From NCBI GenBank assembly GCA_023442465.1, contig JAEZZQ010000030.1, positions 248,001 to 312,000 of the forward strand: 64,000 bases of DNA, in the 5' to 3' direction. Positions 17,201 through 25,067 of the stretch are shown in pieces (the stretch's first letter is position 1; each line of letters opens with the position of its first letter). Origin of the DNA: Bacillota bacterium. GTDB taxonomy: Bacteria > Bacillota > Clostridia > Lachnospirales > Lachnospiraceae. A program made the translations under genes and the position numbers. Under the pieces are notes generated by a model that was not told the origin of the DNA, did not search any database, and saw only the letters and a list, made by a program, of their open reading frames with translations.

Positions 17201-17885
17201 AACGGGAGAGACTAAGACTTACCTTATTCCTTACGGATCCAGAATAAAGATTTTAGACGGAACAGTGCTTGAGGCCGGCGACGAGCTGACAGAAGGAAGT
17301 GTAAACCCCCACGACCTGTTAAAGATCAAGGGAGTACGTGCCGTTCAGGATTATATGCTTCGTGAGGTACAGCGCGTATACCGCCTTCAGGGTGTTGATA
17401 TCAGCGACAAGCATATCGAGGTCATCGTGCGTCAGATGCTCAAGAAGATACGTATCGAGAACAACGGTGATGCGGAATACCTGCCGGGAACTTTGGTAGA
17501 CATTCTCGACTTCGAAGATATGAATGATAAGCTGATAGAAGAGGGCAAAGAACCGGCAGAAGGCAAGCAGGTAATGCTCGGTATTACCAAGGCGGCTCTT
17601 GCTACCAATTCCTTCCTTTCCGCAGCATCTTTCCAGGAGACCACGAAGGTTCTTACGGAAGCGGCAATTAAAGGAAAAGTGGATCCGCTGATCGGTCTTA
17701 AAGAAAATGTTATCATCGGTAAGCTGATTCCTGCGGGAACCGGTATGAAGAGATACCGCAGCACTTCGCTGGATACAGACAACAATCTTATGGGTACGAT
17801 TTCCTTCGATGAGGACGGACTTTTCGATGAAGAAATGACTTTCGGTGACTTATATACCGAAGAAGAGAACTTCGAAGAAGTTTAG
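14235..17885 (+). CDS. rpoC: RNA polymerase subunit beta'
   Basis: A 1216-residue catalytic subunit. Zinc-site cysteines C67, C69, C82 and C85 (CHCG...CDRCG) are present, and the Mg-binding NADFDGDQM motif is at 454-462 with D456, D458 and D460. The bridge and trigger regions (MADSGARGSNQQIKQLAGMR, AAQSIGEPGTQLTMRTFH) are complete, as is the second zinc site (CRSHNGICAKCYG). Starts 9 bp after GGAAGGAG. The 80-bp gap from rpoB holds no terminator. Confidence 0.98.
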   Translation: MSETKQEMYQPMTFDAIKIGLASPEKIREWSRGEVLKPETINYRTLKPEKEGLFCEKIFGPSKDWECHCGKYKKIRYKGVVCDRCGVEVTKASVRRERMGHIELAAPVSHIWYFKGIPSRMGLILDLSPRVLEKVLYFASYIVLDAGETDLEYKQVLSEREYQDSRETWGNKFRVGMGAEAIKELLQAIDLETEAVELKTGLKESTGQKRARIIKRLEVVEAFRESGNRPEWMIMDAVPVIPPDLRPMVQLDGGRFATSDLNDLYRRIINRNNRLKRLLELGAPDIIVRNEKRMLQEAVDALIDNGRRGRPVTGPGNRALKSLSDMLKGKSGRFRQNLLGKRVDYSGRSVIVVGPELKIYQCGLPKEMAIELFKPFVMKELVARGISQNIKNAKKLVERLDTQVWDVLEEVIEEHPVMLNRAPTLHRLGIQAFEPILVEGKAIKLHPLVCTAFNADFDGDQMAVHLPLSVEAQAECRFLLLSPNNLLKPSDGGPVAVPSQDMVLGIYYLTQERPGAVGEGKFYKNVNEAILAYENGFCTLHSRINVKVTKKKENGEEVSENVESTLGRFLFNEILPQDLGFVDRTIPENFLKLEVDFHVGKKQLKQILEKVINTHGASKTAEVLDLIKSTGYKYSTKAAMTVSISDMTVPEQKQEMLNEAQLTVDKISQNFRRGLITEEERYRAVVETWNETDKELTEVLLSGLDKYNNIFMMADSGARGSNQQIKQLAGMRGLMADTTGRTIELPIKSNFREGLDVLEYFMSAHGARKGLSDTALRTADSGYLTRRMVDVSQELIIREVDCCEGREEIPGMVVKAFMDGKETIEGLKDRINGRYACETVKDREGNLIVKRNHMITPSRAAKIMSVGVNEKGEPLEAIKIRTILTCRSHNGICAKCYGANMATGEAVQVGEAVGIIAAQSIGEPGTQLTMRTFHTGGVAGDDITQGLPRVEELFEARKPKGLAIIAEFGGIATIKDTKKKREIIITNEETGETKTYLIPYGSRIKILDGTVLEAGDELTEGSVNPHDLLKIKGVRAVQDYMLREVQRVYRLQGVDISDKHIEVIVRQMLKKIRIENNGDAEYLPGTLVDILDFEDMNDKLIEEGKEPAEGKQVMLGITKAALATNSFLSAASFQETTKVLTEAAIKGKVDPLIGLKENVIIGKLIPAGTGMKRYRSTSLDTDNNLMGTISFDEDGLFDEEMTFGDLYTEEENFEEV

Positions 17886-17906
17886 GTTATTGTTCGCCTA
17901 GTAGCC

Positions 17907-18002
17907 TAGCACTTGCTGTTTGATGCAAGAGATGATTTCTGTTTCGCGGAGCGAATTTAAATGCAGAAATCATACGTTACTGAGAACGGAGTGAACAGTA
18001 AC
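17907..18002 (+). repeat. Dispersed intergenic palindromic repeat, family A (A3)
   Basis: AGCACTTGCTGTT, then GATGATTTCTG, TTCGCGGAGCGAATTTAA, GCAGAAATCAT and the end GAACGGAGTGAACAGTAAC. Compared with the 30229 copy it lacks about 25 bp around the ACGTGATTC part. Confidence 0.8.
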
Positions 18003-18041
18003 AAGTTTAGAGGAAAAACGCTTCGAAATACAAAAAAAATA

Positions 18042-18070
18042 TTGACAACGCATCTGCGACCACTTATACT
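18042..18070 (+). promoter_or_regulatory. Promoter of the str operon (rpsL)
   Basis: TTGACA (18042-18047), 17 bp, TATACT (18065-18070): a near-consensus promoter. Its spacer contains the left arm of the terminator-like inverted repeat described next. Confidence 0.85.
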
Positions 18071-18105
18071 AACAAGGTGTGCATGCAGATGCGTTTTCTT
18101 TTTTT
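18048..18105 (+). terminator. Terminator-like hairpin overlapping the rpsL promoter
   Basis: ACGCATCTGC (18048-18057) and GCAGATGCGT (18085-18094) are perfect inverted 10-mers, followed by TTTTCTTTTTTT. Readthrough RNA from rpoC can form the hairpin, while RNA started at the rpsL promoter lacks the left arm. The element could therefore stop rpoBC transcripts without affecting str transcripts. Confidence 0.65.
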
Positions 18106-18184
18106 GCGCATTTTAATGAATGTAGGGACGGATCGAATGCAACGCAAGAAACTATTAAGTTTATACCATAGGAGGTGAAACAGA

Positions 18185-18604
18185 ATGCCAACATTTAACC
18201 AGTTAGTAAGAAAAGGACGTCAGACATCAGAAAAGAAGTCAACAGCACCTGCTCTCCAGAAGGGTTACAACTCTCTTCACAAGAAAGCGATCGAAACTTC
18301 TTCTCCTCAGAAAAGAGGTGTTTGTACCGCTGTTAAGACAGCAACTCCTAAGAAACCTAACTCAGCCCTTAGAAAAATCGCCAGAGTTCGTCTTTCTAAC
18401 GGAATCGAAGTAACGAGCTACATTCCGGGAGAAGGCCACAATCTGCAGGAGCACAGCGTTGTTCTTATCAGAGGCGGTAGAGTAAAGGACTTACCGGGTA
18501 CAAGATACCATGTAATCAGAGGTACGCTTGATACTGCGGGAGTCGCTAATAGAAGACAGGCTCGTTCCAAATATGGAGCAAAGAGACCTAAGGCTGGTAA
18601 ATAA
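18185..18604 (+). CDS. rpsL: 30S ribosomal protein S12
   Basis: A 139-residue protein of the decoding centre. KTATPKKPNSALRK holds Lys56 (K42 in E. coli numbering), and GGRVKDLPG holds Lys101 (equivalent to K87): both are the streptomycin-sensitive form. The length matches the longer Firmicutes type. Start ATG follows TAGGAGGTG. Confidence 0.98.
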   Translation: MPTFNQLVRKGRQTSEKKSTAPALQKGYNSLHKKAIETSSPQKRGVCTAVKTATPKKPNSALRKIARVRLSNGIEVTSYIPGEGHNLQEHSVVLIRGGRVKDLPGTRYHVIRGTLDTAGVANRRQARSKYGAKRPKAGK

Positions 18605-18628
18605 TTAGGATCTAGTACTACAGCATAA

Positions 18629-18695
18629 CTAATTTGTGTTGGAATTCTGTTATTGATATATCAATATAAGCATAATGACAGCACGAACACATTAG
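18629..18695 (+). promoter_or_regulatory. Structured RNA in the rpsL-rpsG spacer (candidate S7 operator)
   Basis: CTAATTTGTGTT (18629-18640) pairs with AACACATTAG (18686-18695), and CTGTTATT (18647-18654) with AATGACAG (18674-18681, one G-U pair), giving one long interrupted stem. In E. coli, S7 binds the S12-S7 spacer to control its own translation. A similar job is inferred from position only. Confidence 0.5.
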
Positions 18696-18720
18696 TAGGT
18701 GAGTACCGTTGAATTATCAA

Positions 18721-18748
18721 TCCATTTATTAATATATTGATAAATGGA
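18721..18748 (+). promoter_or_regulatory. Hairpin just before the rpsG ribosome binding site
   Basis: TCCATTTAT and ATAAATGGA are perfect 9-bp arms with a 10-nt AT-rich loop, ending 8 nt before AAGGAGGG. It may keep the site exposed or take part in translational control. Confidence 0.5.
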
Positions 18749-18770
18749 GACTAATAAGGAGGGAAGAATC

Positions 18771-19241
18771 GTGCCACGTAAAGGACATATTCAAAAAAGA
18801 GATGTATTAGCAGATCCTTTATACGATAATAAGGTAGTGACCAAGCTTATCAATAACATCATGTTAGATGGTAAGAAGGGTGTTGCTCAGAAAATCGTAT
18901 ATGGAGCATTTGCAACAGTAGAAGAAAAGGCAGGCAAGCCGGCTCTCGAGGTTTTCGAGGAAGCTATGAATAACATTATGCCTGTTCTCGAAGTAAAGGC
19001 TAGACGTATCGGTGGTGCTACTTATCAGGTTCCGATCGAGGTAAGGACAGACAGACGTCAGGCTTTGGCTCTTCGTTGGCTGACATCCTATTCTCGTAAA
19101 AGAGGCGAGAAGACGATGCAGGAAAGATTAGCAAATGAAATTCTTGATGCTTCTAACAACACCGGAGCATCCGTTAAGAAAAAAGAAGATATGCACAAAA
19201 TGGCAGAAGCTAATAAGGCGTTTGCGCATTATAGATTCTAA
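18771..19241 (+). CDS. rpsG: 30S ribosomal protein S7
   Basis: A 156-residue protein beginning with PRKGHIQKRDVLADPLYDNK and containing NIMLDGKKGVAQKIVY, the typical S7 16S rRNA-binding fold. The GTG at 18771 lies 6 bp after AAGGAGGG and gives the standard S7 N-terminus; the in-frame ATG at 18744 lies inside the preceding hairpin. Confidence 0.97.
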   Translation: MPRKGHIQKRDVLADPLYDNKVVTKLINNIMLDGKKGVAQKIVYGAFATVEEKAGKPALEVFEEAMNNIMPVLEVKARRIGGATYQVPIEVRTDRRQALALRWLTSYSRKRGEKTMQERLANEILDASNNTGASVKKKEDMHKMAEANKAFAHYRF

Positions 19242-19255
19242 AGGAGGAATAACCC

Positions 19256-21373
19256 TTGGCTGGAAGAGAATATCCATTAGAGAGAACCAGGAATATCGGT
19301 ATTATGGCTCATATTGATGCGGGTAAGACGACTCTTACGGAACGTATCTTGTTTTATACCGGTGTTAATTATAAGATTGGTGATACTCACGAAGGTACTG
19401 CTACCATGGACTGGATGGAGCAGGAACAGGAAAGAGGTATTACAATAACATCAGCCGCAACAACTTGTCATTGGACATTGCAGGAAGGCGCGCAAGCGAA
19501 ACCGGGAGCATTGGAACATCGTATCAACATTATCGATACGCCAGGACACGTTGACTTTACGGTAGAGGTTGAGCGTTCACTCCGTGTACTCGATGGCGCA
19601 GTAGGCGTATTTTGTGCAAAGGGTGGTGTGGAGCCTCAATCCGAAAACGTATGGCGTCAGGCTGACACTTATAATGTACCGAGAATGGCATTCATCAATA
19701 AGATGGACATTTTAGGTGCGAACTTCTATGGAGCGGTAGAACAGATCAAGACAAGACTTGGTAAGAACGCTATCTGCATCCAATTACCGATAGGTAAAGA
19801 AGACGATTTCAAAGGAATCATCGATTTGTTTGAAATGAAAGCATATATTTATAACGACGAAAAGGGCGAAGACATTTCTATCATAGATATTCCGGATGAT
19901 ATGAAAGATGATGCTGAGCTCTATCGCTCGGAATTAGTAGAAAAAATCAGCGAGTTGGATGACGACTTGATGATGATGTATTTGGAAGGCGAAGAGCCGA
20001 CCAATGAGCAGTTGAAGGCAGCTCTGAGAAAAGGAACTTGTGAATGTACTGCAATACCCGTATGTTGTGGTACTGCTTACAGAAACAAGGGCGTTCAGAA
20101 GCTTTTAAATGCGGTCTTGGAGTTCATGCCTGCTCCCACAGATATCCCTTCTATTAAGGGTGTCGATTTGGACGGCAATGAAGTGGAAAGACACTCTTCT
20201 GATGAAGAGCCTTTCTCCGCTTTGGCATTCAAGATTATGGCGGACCCGTTTGTAGGTAAGCTGGCATTCTTCAGAGTTTATTCCGGTACGGTGAACTCAG
20301 GTTCTTACGTACTGAATGCAACAAAGGATAAAAAAGAACGTGTTGGACGTATCCTTCAGATGCATGCGAATAAAAGGGCGGAGTTGGATAAGGTTTACTC
20401 CGGCGACATCGCTGCAGCGGTAGGATTTAAAGTTACAACAACCGGCGATACTATCTGTGATGAGCAGCATCCGGTAATTCTCGAATCCATGGAATTCCCT
20501 GAACCCGTTATCGAGCTGGCAATCGAGCCTAAGACGAAAGCAGGGCAGGGTAAAATGGGCGAAGCTCTGGCGAAGCTTGCGGAAGAAGATCCTACATTCC
20601 GTGCTCACACCAATCCGGAGACCGGACAGACGATTATCGCAGGTATGGGCGAGCTCCATCTGGAAATCATCGTAGACAGACTTCTTCGTGAATTCAAGGT
20701 AGAAGCTAACGTAGGCGCTCCTCAGGTTTCCTACAAAGAGACGTTTACAAAGCCTGTGGATCAGGATTACAAGTACGCAAAACAGTCCGGCGGTCGTGGA
20801 CAGTACGGACATTGTAAGGTTAAATTCGAGCCTATGGATCCTAACGGCGAGGAAATCTTCAAATTCGAATCCACAGTTGTGGGTGGTGCTATTCCGAAGG
20901 AATATATCCCGGCTGTAGGCGAAGGTATCGAAGAAGCTTCCAAGTCAGGTATTCTCGGCGGATTCCCCGTACTCGGTGTACACGCTAATGTTTATGACGG
21001 TTCCTACCACGAAGTCGACTCTTCTGAAATGGCATTCCATATTGCTGGTTCCATGGCATTCAAGGAAGCTATGAAGAAAGCGAACCCGGTACTTTTGGAG
21101 CCTATCATGAAGGTAGAAGTTACGATGCCTGAAGATTATATGGGCGATGTTATCGGCGATATTAATTCCCGCCGCGGACGTATCGAAGGTATGGATGATA
21201 TCGGAGGCGGAAAGCTGGTAAGAGGTTATGTTCCGCTTGCTGAAATGTTCGGCTATGCTACAGACTTACGTTCCAAGACACAGGGACGCGGTAACTATTC
21301 CATGTTCTTTGAGAAATACGAGCAGGTACCGAAGAGCGTACAGGAAAAAGTCTTGGCAGCTAAGTCGAAATAA
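19256..21373 (+). CDS. fusA: Elongation factor G
   Basis: A 705-residue translocase GTPase. G1 AHIDAGKTT at 18-26, G2 around RGITITSAA, G3 DTPGHVDF, G4 NKMD, then domains II-V with IAGMGELHLEIIVDRL and the domain IV segment GGRGQYGHCKVKFEP. TTG start, 8 bp after AAGGAGG and 14 bp after rpsG, so it is translated from the str mRNA. Confidence 0.98.
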   Translation: MAGREYPLERTRNIGIMAHIDAGKTTLTERILFYTGVNYKIGDTHEGTATMDWMEQEQERGITITSAATTCHWTLQEGAQAKPGALEHRINIIDTPGHVDFTVEVERSLRVLDGAVGVFCAKGGVEPQSENVWRQADTYNVPRMAFINKMDILGANFYGAVEQIKTRLGKNAICIQLPIGKEDDFKGIIDLFEMKAYIYNDEKGEDISIIDIPDDMKDDAELYRSELVEKISELDDDLMMMYLEGEEPTNEQLKAALRKGTCECTAIPVCCGTAYRNKGVQKLLNAVLEFMPAPTDIPSIKGVDLDGNEVERHSSDEEPFSALAFKIMADPFVGKLAFFRVYSGTVNSGSYVLNATKDKKERVGRILQMHANKRAELDKVYSGDIAAAVGFKVTTTGDTICDEQHPVILESMEFPEPVIELAIEPKTKAGQGKMGEALAKLAEEDPTFRAHTNPETGQTIIAGMGELHLEIIVDRLLREFKVEANVGAPQVSYKETFTKPVDQDYKYAKQSGGRGQYGHCKVKFEPMDPNGEEIFKFESTVVGGAIPKEYIPAVGEGIEEASKSGILGGFPVLGVHANVYDGSYHEVDSSEMAFHIAGSMAFKEAMKKANPVLLEPIMKVEVTMPEDYMGDVIGDINSRRGRIEGMDDIGGGKLVRGYVPLAEMFGYATDLRSKTQGRGNYSMFFEKYEQVPKSVQEKVLAAKSK

Positions 21374-21398
21374 TAAAGTTGCGGGATATAAATAATGC

Positions 21399-21427
21399 TT
21401 GAAAAACTTGGTATTATTTAATATAAT
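21399..21427 (+). promoter_or_regulatory. Separate promoter of tuf
   Basis: TTGAAA (21399-21404), 17 bp, TATAAT (21422-21427). The spacer also includes AAATAAT...ATTATTT arms that start just upstream at 21390. It gives tuf extra output over the rest of the str operon. Confidence 0.7.
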
Positions 21428-21497
21428 CAAAGATAACCGAGTTAATGGAAAAAAAATAAAATTATATTGTTAAACAAATTAAAGGAGGACTTTAGAA

Positions 21498-22691
21498 ATG
21501 GCTAAAGCTAAATTTGAAAGAAACAAACCCCATTGTAATATTGGAACCATTGGTCATGTTGATCATGGTAAAACAACATTAACAGCAGCAATCACAAAGA
21601 CGTTGAATGTAAGACTGGGCACAGGCCAGGCTGTTGCATTCGATATGATCGATAAGGCTCCGGAAGAAAGAGAACGTGGTATCACGATTTCTACTTCCCA
21701 CGTTGAGTATGAGTCGGAGAAGAGACACTATGCACACGTTGACTGCCCCGGACATGCTGACTATGTAAAGAACATGATCACCGGTGCTGCTCAGATGGAT
21801 GGCGCTATCCTTGTTGTTGCAGCAACTGATGGTGTTATGGCTCAGACGAAAGAGCACATCTTACTTTCCCGTCAGGTAGGTGTTCCTTATATCGTAGTAT
21901 TCATGAACAAATGTGACATGGTTGATGACGCTGAATTGCTTGAGTTAGTTGAGATGGAAGTTAGAGACTTATTGTCCGAGTACGAATTCCCGGGCGATGA
22001 CACACCGGTTATTCAGGGATCCGCTTTGAAGGCTCTCGAAGATCCGAGCGGCGAGTGGGGCGACAAGATTCTTGAGCTTATGAGCGCTGTTGACAGCTAT
22101 ATTCCGGATCCGGTTCGCGATACAGATAAGCCTTTCCTTATGCCTGTCGAAGACGTATTCACGATTACTGGCCGTGGTACGGTTGCTACAGGACGTGTTG
22201 AGCGTGGTACTCTTCACATCAACGAAGAAGTTGAAATCGTTGGTATCAAAGAAGAATCCAGAAAATCTGTTGTTACAGGTATCGAGATGTTCCGTAAGAT
22301 GCTTGACGAAGCTCAGGCTGGTGATAACATCGGTGCGTTACTTCGTGGTGTTCAGAGAACAGACATCGAAAGAGGTCAGGTTCTTTCCAAACCCGGTTCT
22401 GTAAAATGCCACAAGAAATTTACAGCTCAGGTTTACGTTTTGACAAAAGACGAAGGTGGACGTCATACTCCTTTCTTCAACAACTACAGACCTCAGTTCT
22501 ACTTCAGAACAACTGACGTAACTGGCGTATGCGATCTTCCGGCAGGAACAGAAATGTGCATGCCTGGTGATAACGTAGAGATGACGATTGAATTGATTCA
22601 TCCCATCGCTATGGAGCAGGGTCTTACCTTCGCTATCCGTGAAGGCGGACGTACGGTTGGTTCAGGCCGTGTTGCTACAATCATGGAGTAA
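21498..22691 (+). CDS. tuf: Elongation factor Tu
   Basis: A 397-residue GTPase delivering aminoacyl-tRNA. GHVDHGKTT at 19-27, DCPGHADYVKNM, NKCDMVDD, then domains II and III (GTVATGRVERGTL, IAMEQGLTFAIREGGRTVG). Standard length. Only one tuf copy is in the window. Confidence 0.98.
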   Translation: MAKAKFERNKPHCNIGTIGHVDHGKTTLTAAITKTLNVRLGTGQAVAFDMIDKAPEERERGITISTSHVEYESEKRHYAHVDCPGHADYVKNMITGAAQMDGAILVVAATDGVMAQTKEHILLSRQVGVPYIVVFMNKCDMVDDAELLELVEMEVRDLLSEYEFPGDDTPVIQGSALKALEDPSGEWGDKILELMSAVDSYIPDPVRDTDKPFLMPVEDVFTITGRGTVATGRVERGTLHINEEVEIVGIKEESRKSVVTGIEMFRKMLDEAQAGDNIGALLRGVQRTDIERGQVLSKPGSVKCHKKFTAQVYVLTKDEGGRHTPFFNNYRPQFYFRTTDVTGVCDLPAGTEMCMPGDNVEMTIELIHPIAMEQGLTFAIREGGRTVGSGRVATIME

Positions 22692-22714
22692 TTAGTAAAA
22701 ATATTGATTTTGCG

Positions 22715-22747
22715 GGCTTTCCGAGATTTCTCGGAAAGCCTTTTTTT
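22715..22747 (+). terminator. Terminator of tuf
   Basis: GGCTTTCCGAG and CTCGGAAAGCC make a perfect 11-bp stem with an ATTT loop, followed by seven T. It marks the end of the str operon. Confidence 0.95.
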
Positions 22748-22779
22748 GTTATTTATTGGAGAAAAAAGTGATAAATCTT

Positions 22780-22806
22780 TTGACATATTCACGGCATAGT
22801 GATAAT
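22780..22806 (+). promoter_or_regulatory. Probable promoter of the methyltransferase gene
   Basis: TTGACA (22780-22785) with GATAAT (22801-22806) at a short 15 bp spacing; TAATGT at 17 bp is the alternative. Confidence 0.45.
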
Positions 22807-22893
22807 GTGATTAGAAAGTATTGGGATCGGTGACATAATAAACCAAGTTGAAAATGCTAGTCATGGTGATTTTAAATTAAGGAGGCAATCTCT

Positions 22894-23655
22894 ATGTATC
22901 AGAATATAGATGAGTTTTATAATAACGAGTGCCTGGAGGAAGAAAGACTAAATTCCGGAATTGGACAAATTGAATATATAACAACCATGAAATACATGAA
23001 AAGTTTATGTCCCCCAAATAGCAATATACTTGATGCTTGTGCCGGAACAGGAATATATGCTTTTCAACTTGCTCAATTAGGACATAATGTTACTGCTGGA
23101 GATTTAGTAGAAATAAATGTAGAAAAAATTAAAGAGCAAAATAAGAAAGTAAATTCATTGAGTGAAATATATCAAGGCAGTATATTGGATTTATCAAGAT
23201 TTAAAGAAGAAAGTTTTGATGTTGTACTTAATTTGGGTGCATGTTATCATTTATTAGATTCAGTTGACAGAAAAAAATCAATACAAGAATGTCTCAAAGT
23301 TCTAAGAAAAGGAGGCTTATATTTCATGTCATATATCAACCGTTTTGCCAATTACATAGGCCATGCCGATGAAATGAATCGTGATTTTGGTATGTTTGAA
23401 AAATTTTTAGAAAGCGGTACTGTGGACAATGTGTTCTTTTGTTCTACACCGGAAATGGTTGAAAGTGATATTCAAGAGTCAGACTTAAAAATTTTACACA
23501 ACATAGGGACAGATGGTTGTATTTATAATGGTGATATTATAAATTCGATGAGTGATGACACATTCGAAAGATATATGAAAGTACATTTATCTAATTGTGA
23601 AGTAAAAAGCATTCTTGGCTGTAGTTCACACGGATTAGTTATATGCACTAAATAA
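22894..23655 (+). CDS. Class I SAM-dependent methyltransferase
   Basis: A 253-residue protein. The Rossmann-type motif I is ILDACAGTGIYAFQLAQLG (about 46-64), the acidic end of strand 2 is AGDLVE, and motif IV/post-I is FDVVLNLGACYHLL. The family moves methyl groups from S-adenosylmethionine; the acceptor is unknown. The gene is visibly AT-richer than the ribosomal genes around it, with AAA/ATA-rich codon use. It has its own terminator and no functional partner beside it. Confidence 0.8.
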   Translation: MYQNIDEFYNNECLEEERLNSGIGQIEYITTMKYMKSLCPPNSNILDACAGTGIYAFQLAQLGHNVTAGDLVEINVEKIKEQNKKVNSLSEIYQGSILDLSRFKEESFDVVLNLGACYHLLDSVDRKKSIQECLKVLRKGGLYFMSYINRFANYIGHADEMNRDFGMFEKFLESGTVDNVFFCSTPEMVESDIQESDLKILHNIGTDGCIYNGDIINSMSDDTFERYMKVHLSNCEVKSILGCSSHGLVICTK

Positions 23656-23746
23656 GCATAATGCCATAGCCGGATTAAATTGCACTTTGCTGTAATTATG
23701 TATGTGCAATCTTGTTTCCACAGAAATGATATTTGTACCCGAAGAT

Positions 23747-23774
23747 AAAGAGCATGGCTGTGGCCATGCTCTTT
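23747..23774 (+). terminator. Terminator after the methyltransferase gene
   Basis: AAAGAGCATGGC and GCCATGCTCTTT form a perfect 12-bp stem with a TGTG loop. The T-run is short and lies mainly in the right arm; the symmetric A/T flanks allow action in both directions. Confidence 0.75.
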
Positions 23775-23803
23775 AAAATGTGATGGCGGACAATAGGAAG
23801 AAA

Positions 23804-23812
23804 TGATATAAT
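23804..23812 (+). promoter_or_regulatory. Extended -10 promoter of the alkyltransferase-like gene
   Basis: TGATATAAT is a full extended -10 element, directly preceded by an ATAGGAAG mark at 23793. No clear -35. Confidence 0.5.
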
Positions 23813-23897
23813 TATAACGTTAAAACAAAAGTTTTTAAAACCGTCTCATTGCATGCATCGTTCAACTGTTATATGCTTTAGGCAGGAGGTGGCAGAT

Positions 23898-24377
23898 ATG
23901 GCAAACGAAGATATGAAAGATTTTAACGCGATGTTGTGTGACAACAAGGATATGCCGAAGATTCAGACTATAACAGACCGGAAAAGTATTGAAAAATATG
24001 GTGGAAATACAATGTACTTTGCTCCGCCGGTTGACTATGACAAGATAATGAAATCAGTTCCCCGTGGTAAAGTAATTACTATCAGTCAAATCCGTGCATA
24101 CTTTGCCAAATTAAACGGAGCAGATTTCACGGAGCCTATAACTGCCGGAGTTTTTGTATCGATTGCGGCATGGGCGAGTTATCAGCGTTCCACGAACGAA
24201 ACGCCATATTGGAGAACACTAAAAGCAAATGGCGAGTTAAATTCTAAATATCCGGGCGGAATTGAAGCTCAAAAAGAAAGGCTGGAAGTAGAAGGACATA
24301 GTATAATTCAAAAGGGCAGGAAGAATATCAAATATTATGTAAAAGATTATGAGGACGCATTGTTTGAATTAGTATAG
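23898..24377 (+). CDS. Alkyltransferase-like (MGMT-family) protein lacking the acceptor cysteine
   Basis: A 159-residue protein. The C-terminal part has the helix-turn-helix core of O6-alkylguanine-DNA alkyltransferases (VPRGKVITISQIRAYF). The active-site motif PCHR is replaced by PYWR at about 103-106, so the alkyl-accepting Cys is missing. Alkyltransferase-like proteins of this kind bind alkylated bases without repairing them and can hand lesions to excision repair; that role here is inferred. The ATG at 23898 follows AGGAGGT by 7 bp; the earlier in-frame start at 23853 lacks a ribosome binding site. Confidence 0.65.
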   Translation: MANEDMKDFNAMLCDNKDMPKIQTITDRKSIEKYGGNTMYFAPPVDYDKIMKSVPRGKVITISQIRAYFAKLNGADFTEPITAGVFVSIAAWASYQRSTNETPYWRTLKANGELNSKYPGGIEAQKERLEVEGHSIIQKGRKNIKYYVKDYEDALFELV

Positions 24378-24467
24378 GAAATTCGATTTGTGAGAAATAG
24401 ATGCTGAAGTGGAATCAATTGTTACTGCAGATTGATGGAATAATAAAAATTTACAGAGGCATAAATT

Positions 24468-24938
24468 ATGGAGCAGATAGTTAAGATTGAAGTGGCAACT
24501 CAAGACGATGTACAAGATTGTATAGAAGCTTTAATGGAATCTGAGTTGGGAAGAAAATATTTTCGTGATTATGAGAAGTCTGAGAAAACAATAACCTCAG
24601 CGTTTAAAGATAAAGAACTTTATGCAGCAAGAAATGATAAGGGAGAATGTCTGGGATTTGTCTGGTTCCTGCCGAACGGAGCCTTTCACAGTTTTCCATA
24701 TTTGCATATTATAGCGGTCAAGGAAAAATATAGGGGATGTGGTATAGGTACGAAGTTATTAAGGTTTTACGAGGAATTGGCTGGCTCGTATGCAAAAAAG
24801 ACATTCTTGATTGTGGATGATTTTAATTCAAAGGCAAAAAAACTGTACGAACGTGAAGGGTATATAGAGGTTGGAGTTTTGCCTGATTTGTATATTAAGG
24901 GAATTCATGGATTTCTGATGATGAAAATATTTGAATAA
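24468..24938 (+). CDS. GNAT family N-acetyltransferase
   Basis: A 156-residue protein with the acetyl-CoA binding motif A, VKEKYRGCGIGTKLLRFYEE (about 86-105), and the C-terminal KLYEREGYIEVG typical of the fold. The acceptor is not predictable. It sits in the AT-rich accessory group with no co-directional partner closer than 90 bp. Confidence 0.8.
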   Translation: MEQIVKIEVATQDDVQDCIEALMESELGRKYFRDYEKSEKTITSAFKDKELYAARNDKGECLGFVWFLPNGAFHSFPYLHIIAVKEKYRGCGIGTKLLRFYEELAGSYAKKTFLIVDDFNSKAKKLYEREGYIEVGVLPDLYIKGIHGFLMMKIFE

Positions 24939-25067
24939 TAGTTCTTAAATAGTAAAGTAAATACTGATTCATTTACATTGCAGGCGTTTAGCGGTGATAT
25001 GCTTTTTAGTTTATGATAGAAGGCTGTCAATCAAGTATTCTATTTTAATTAGTTATTACATGATTAC

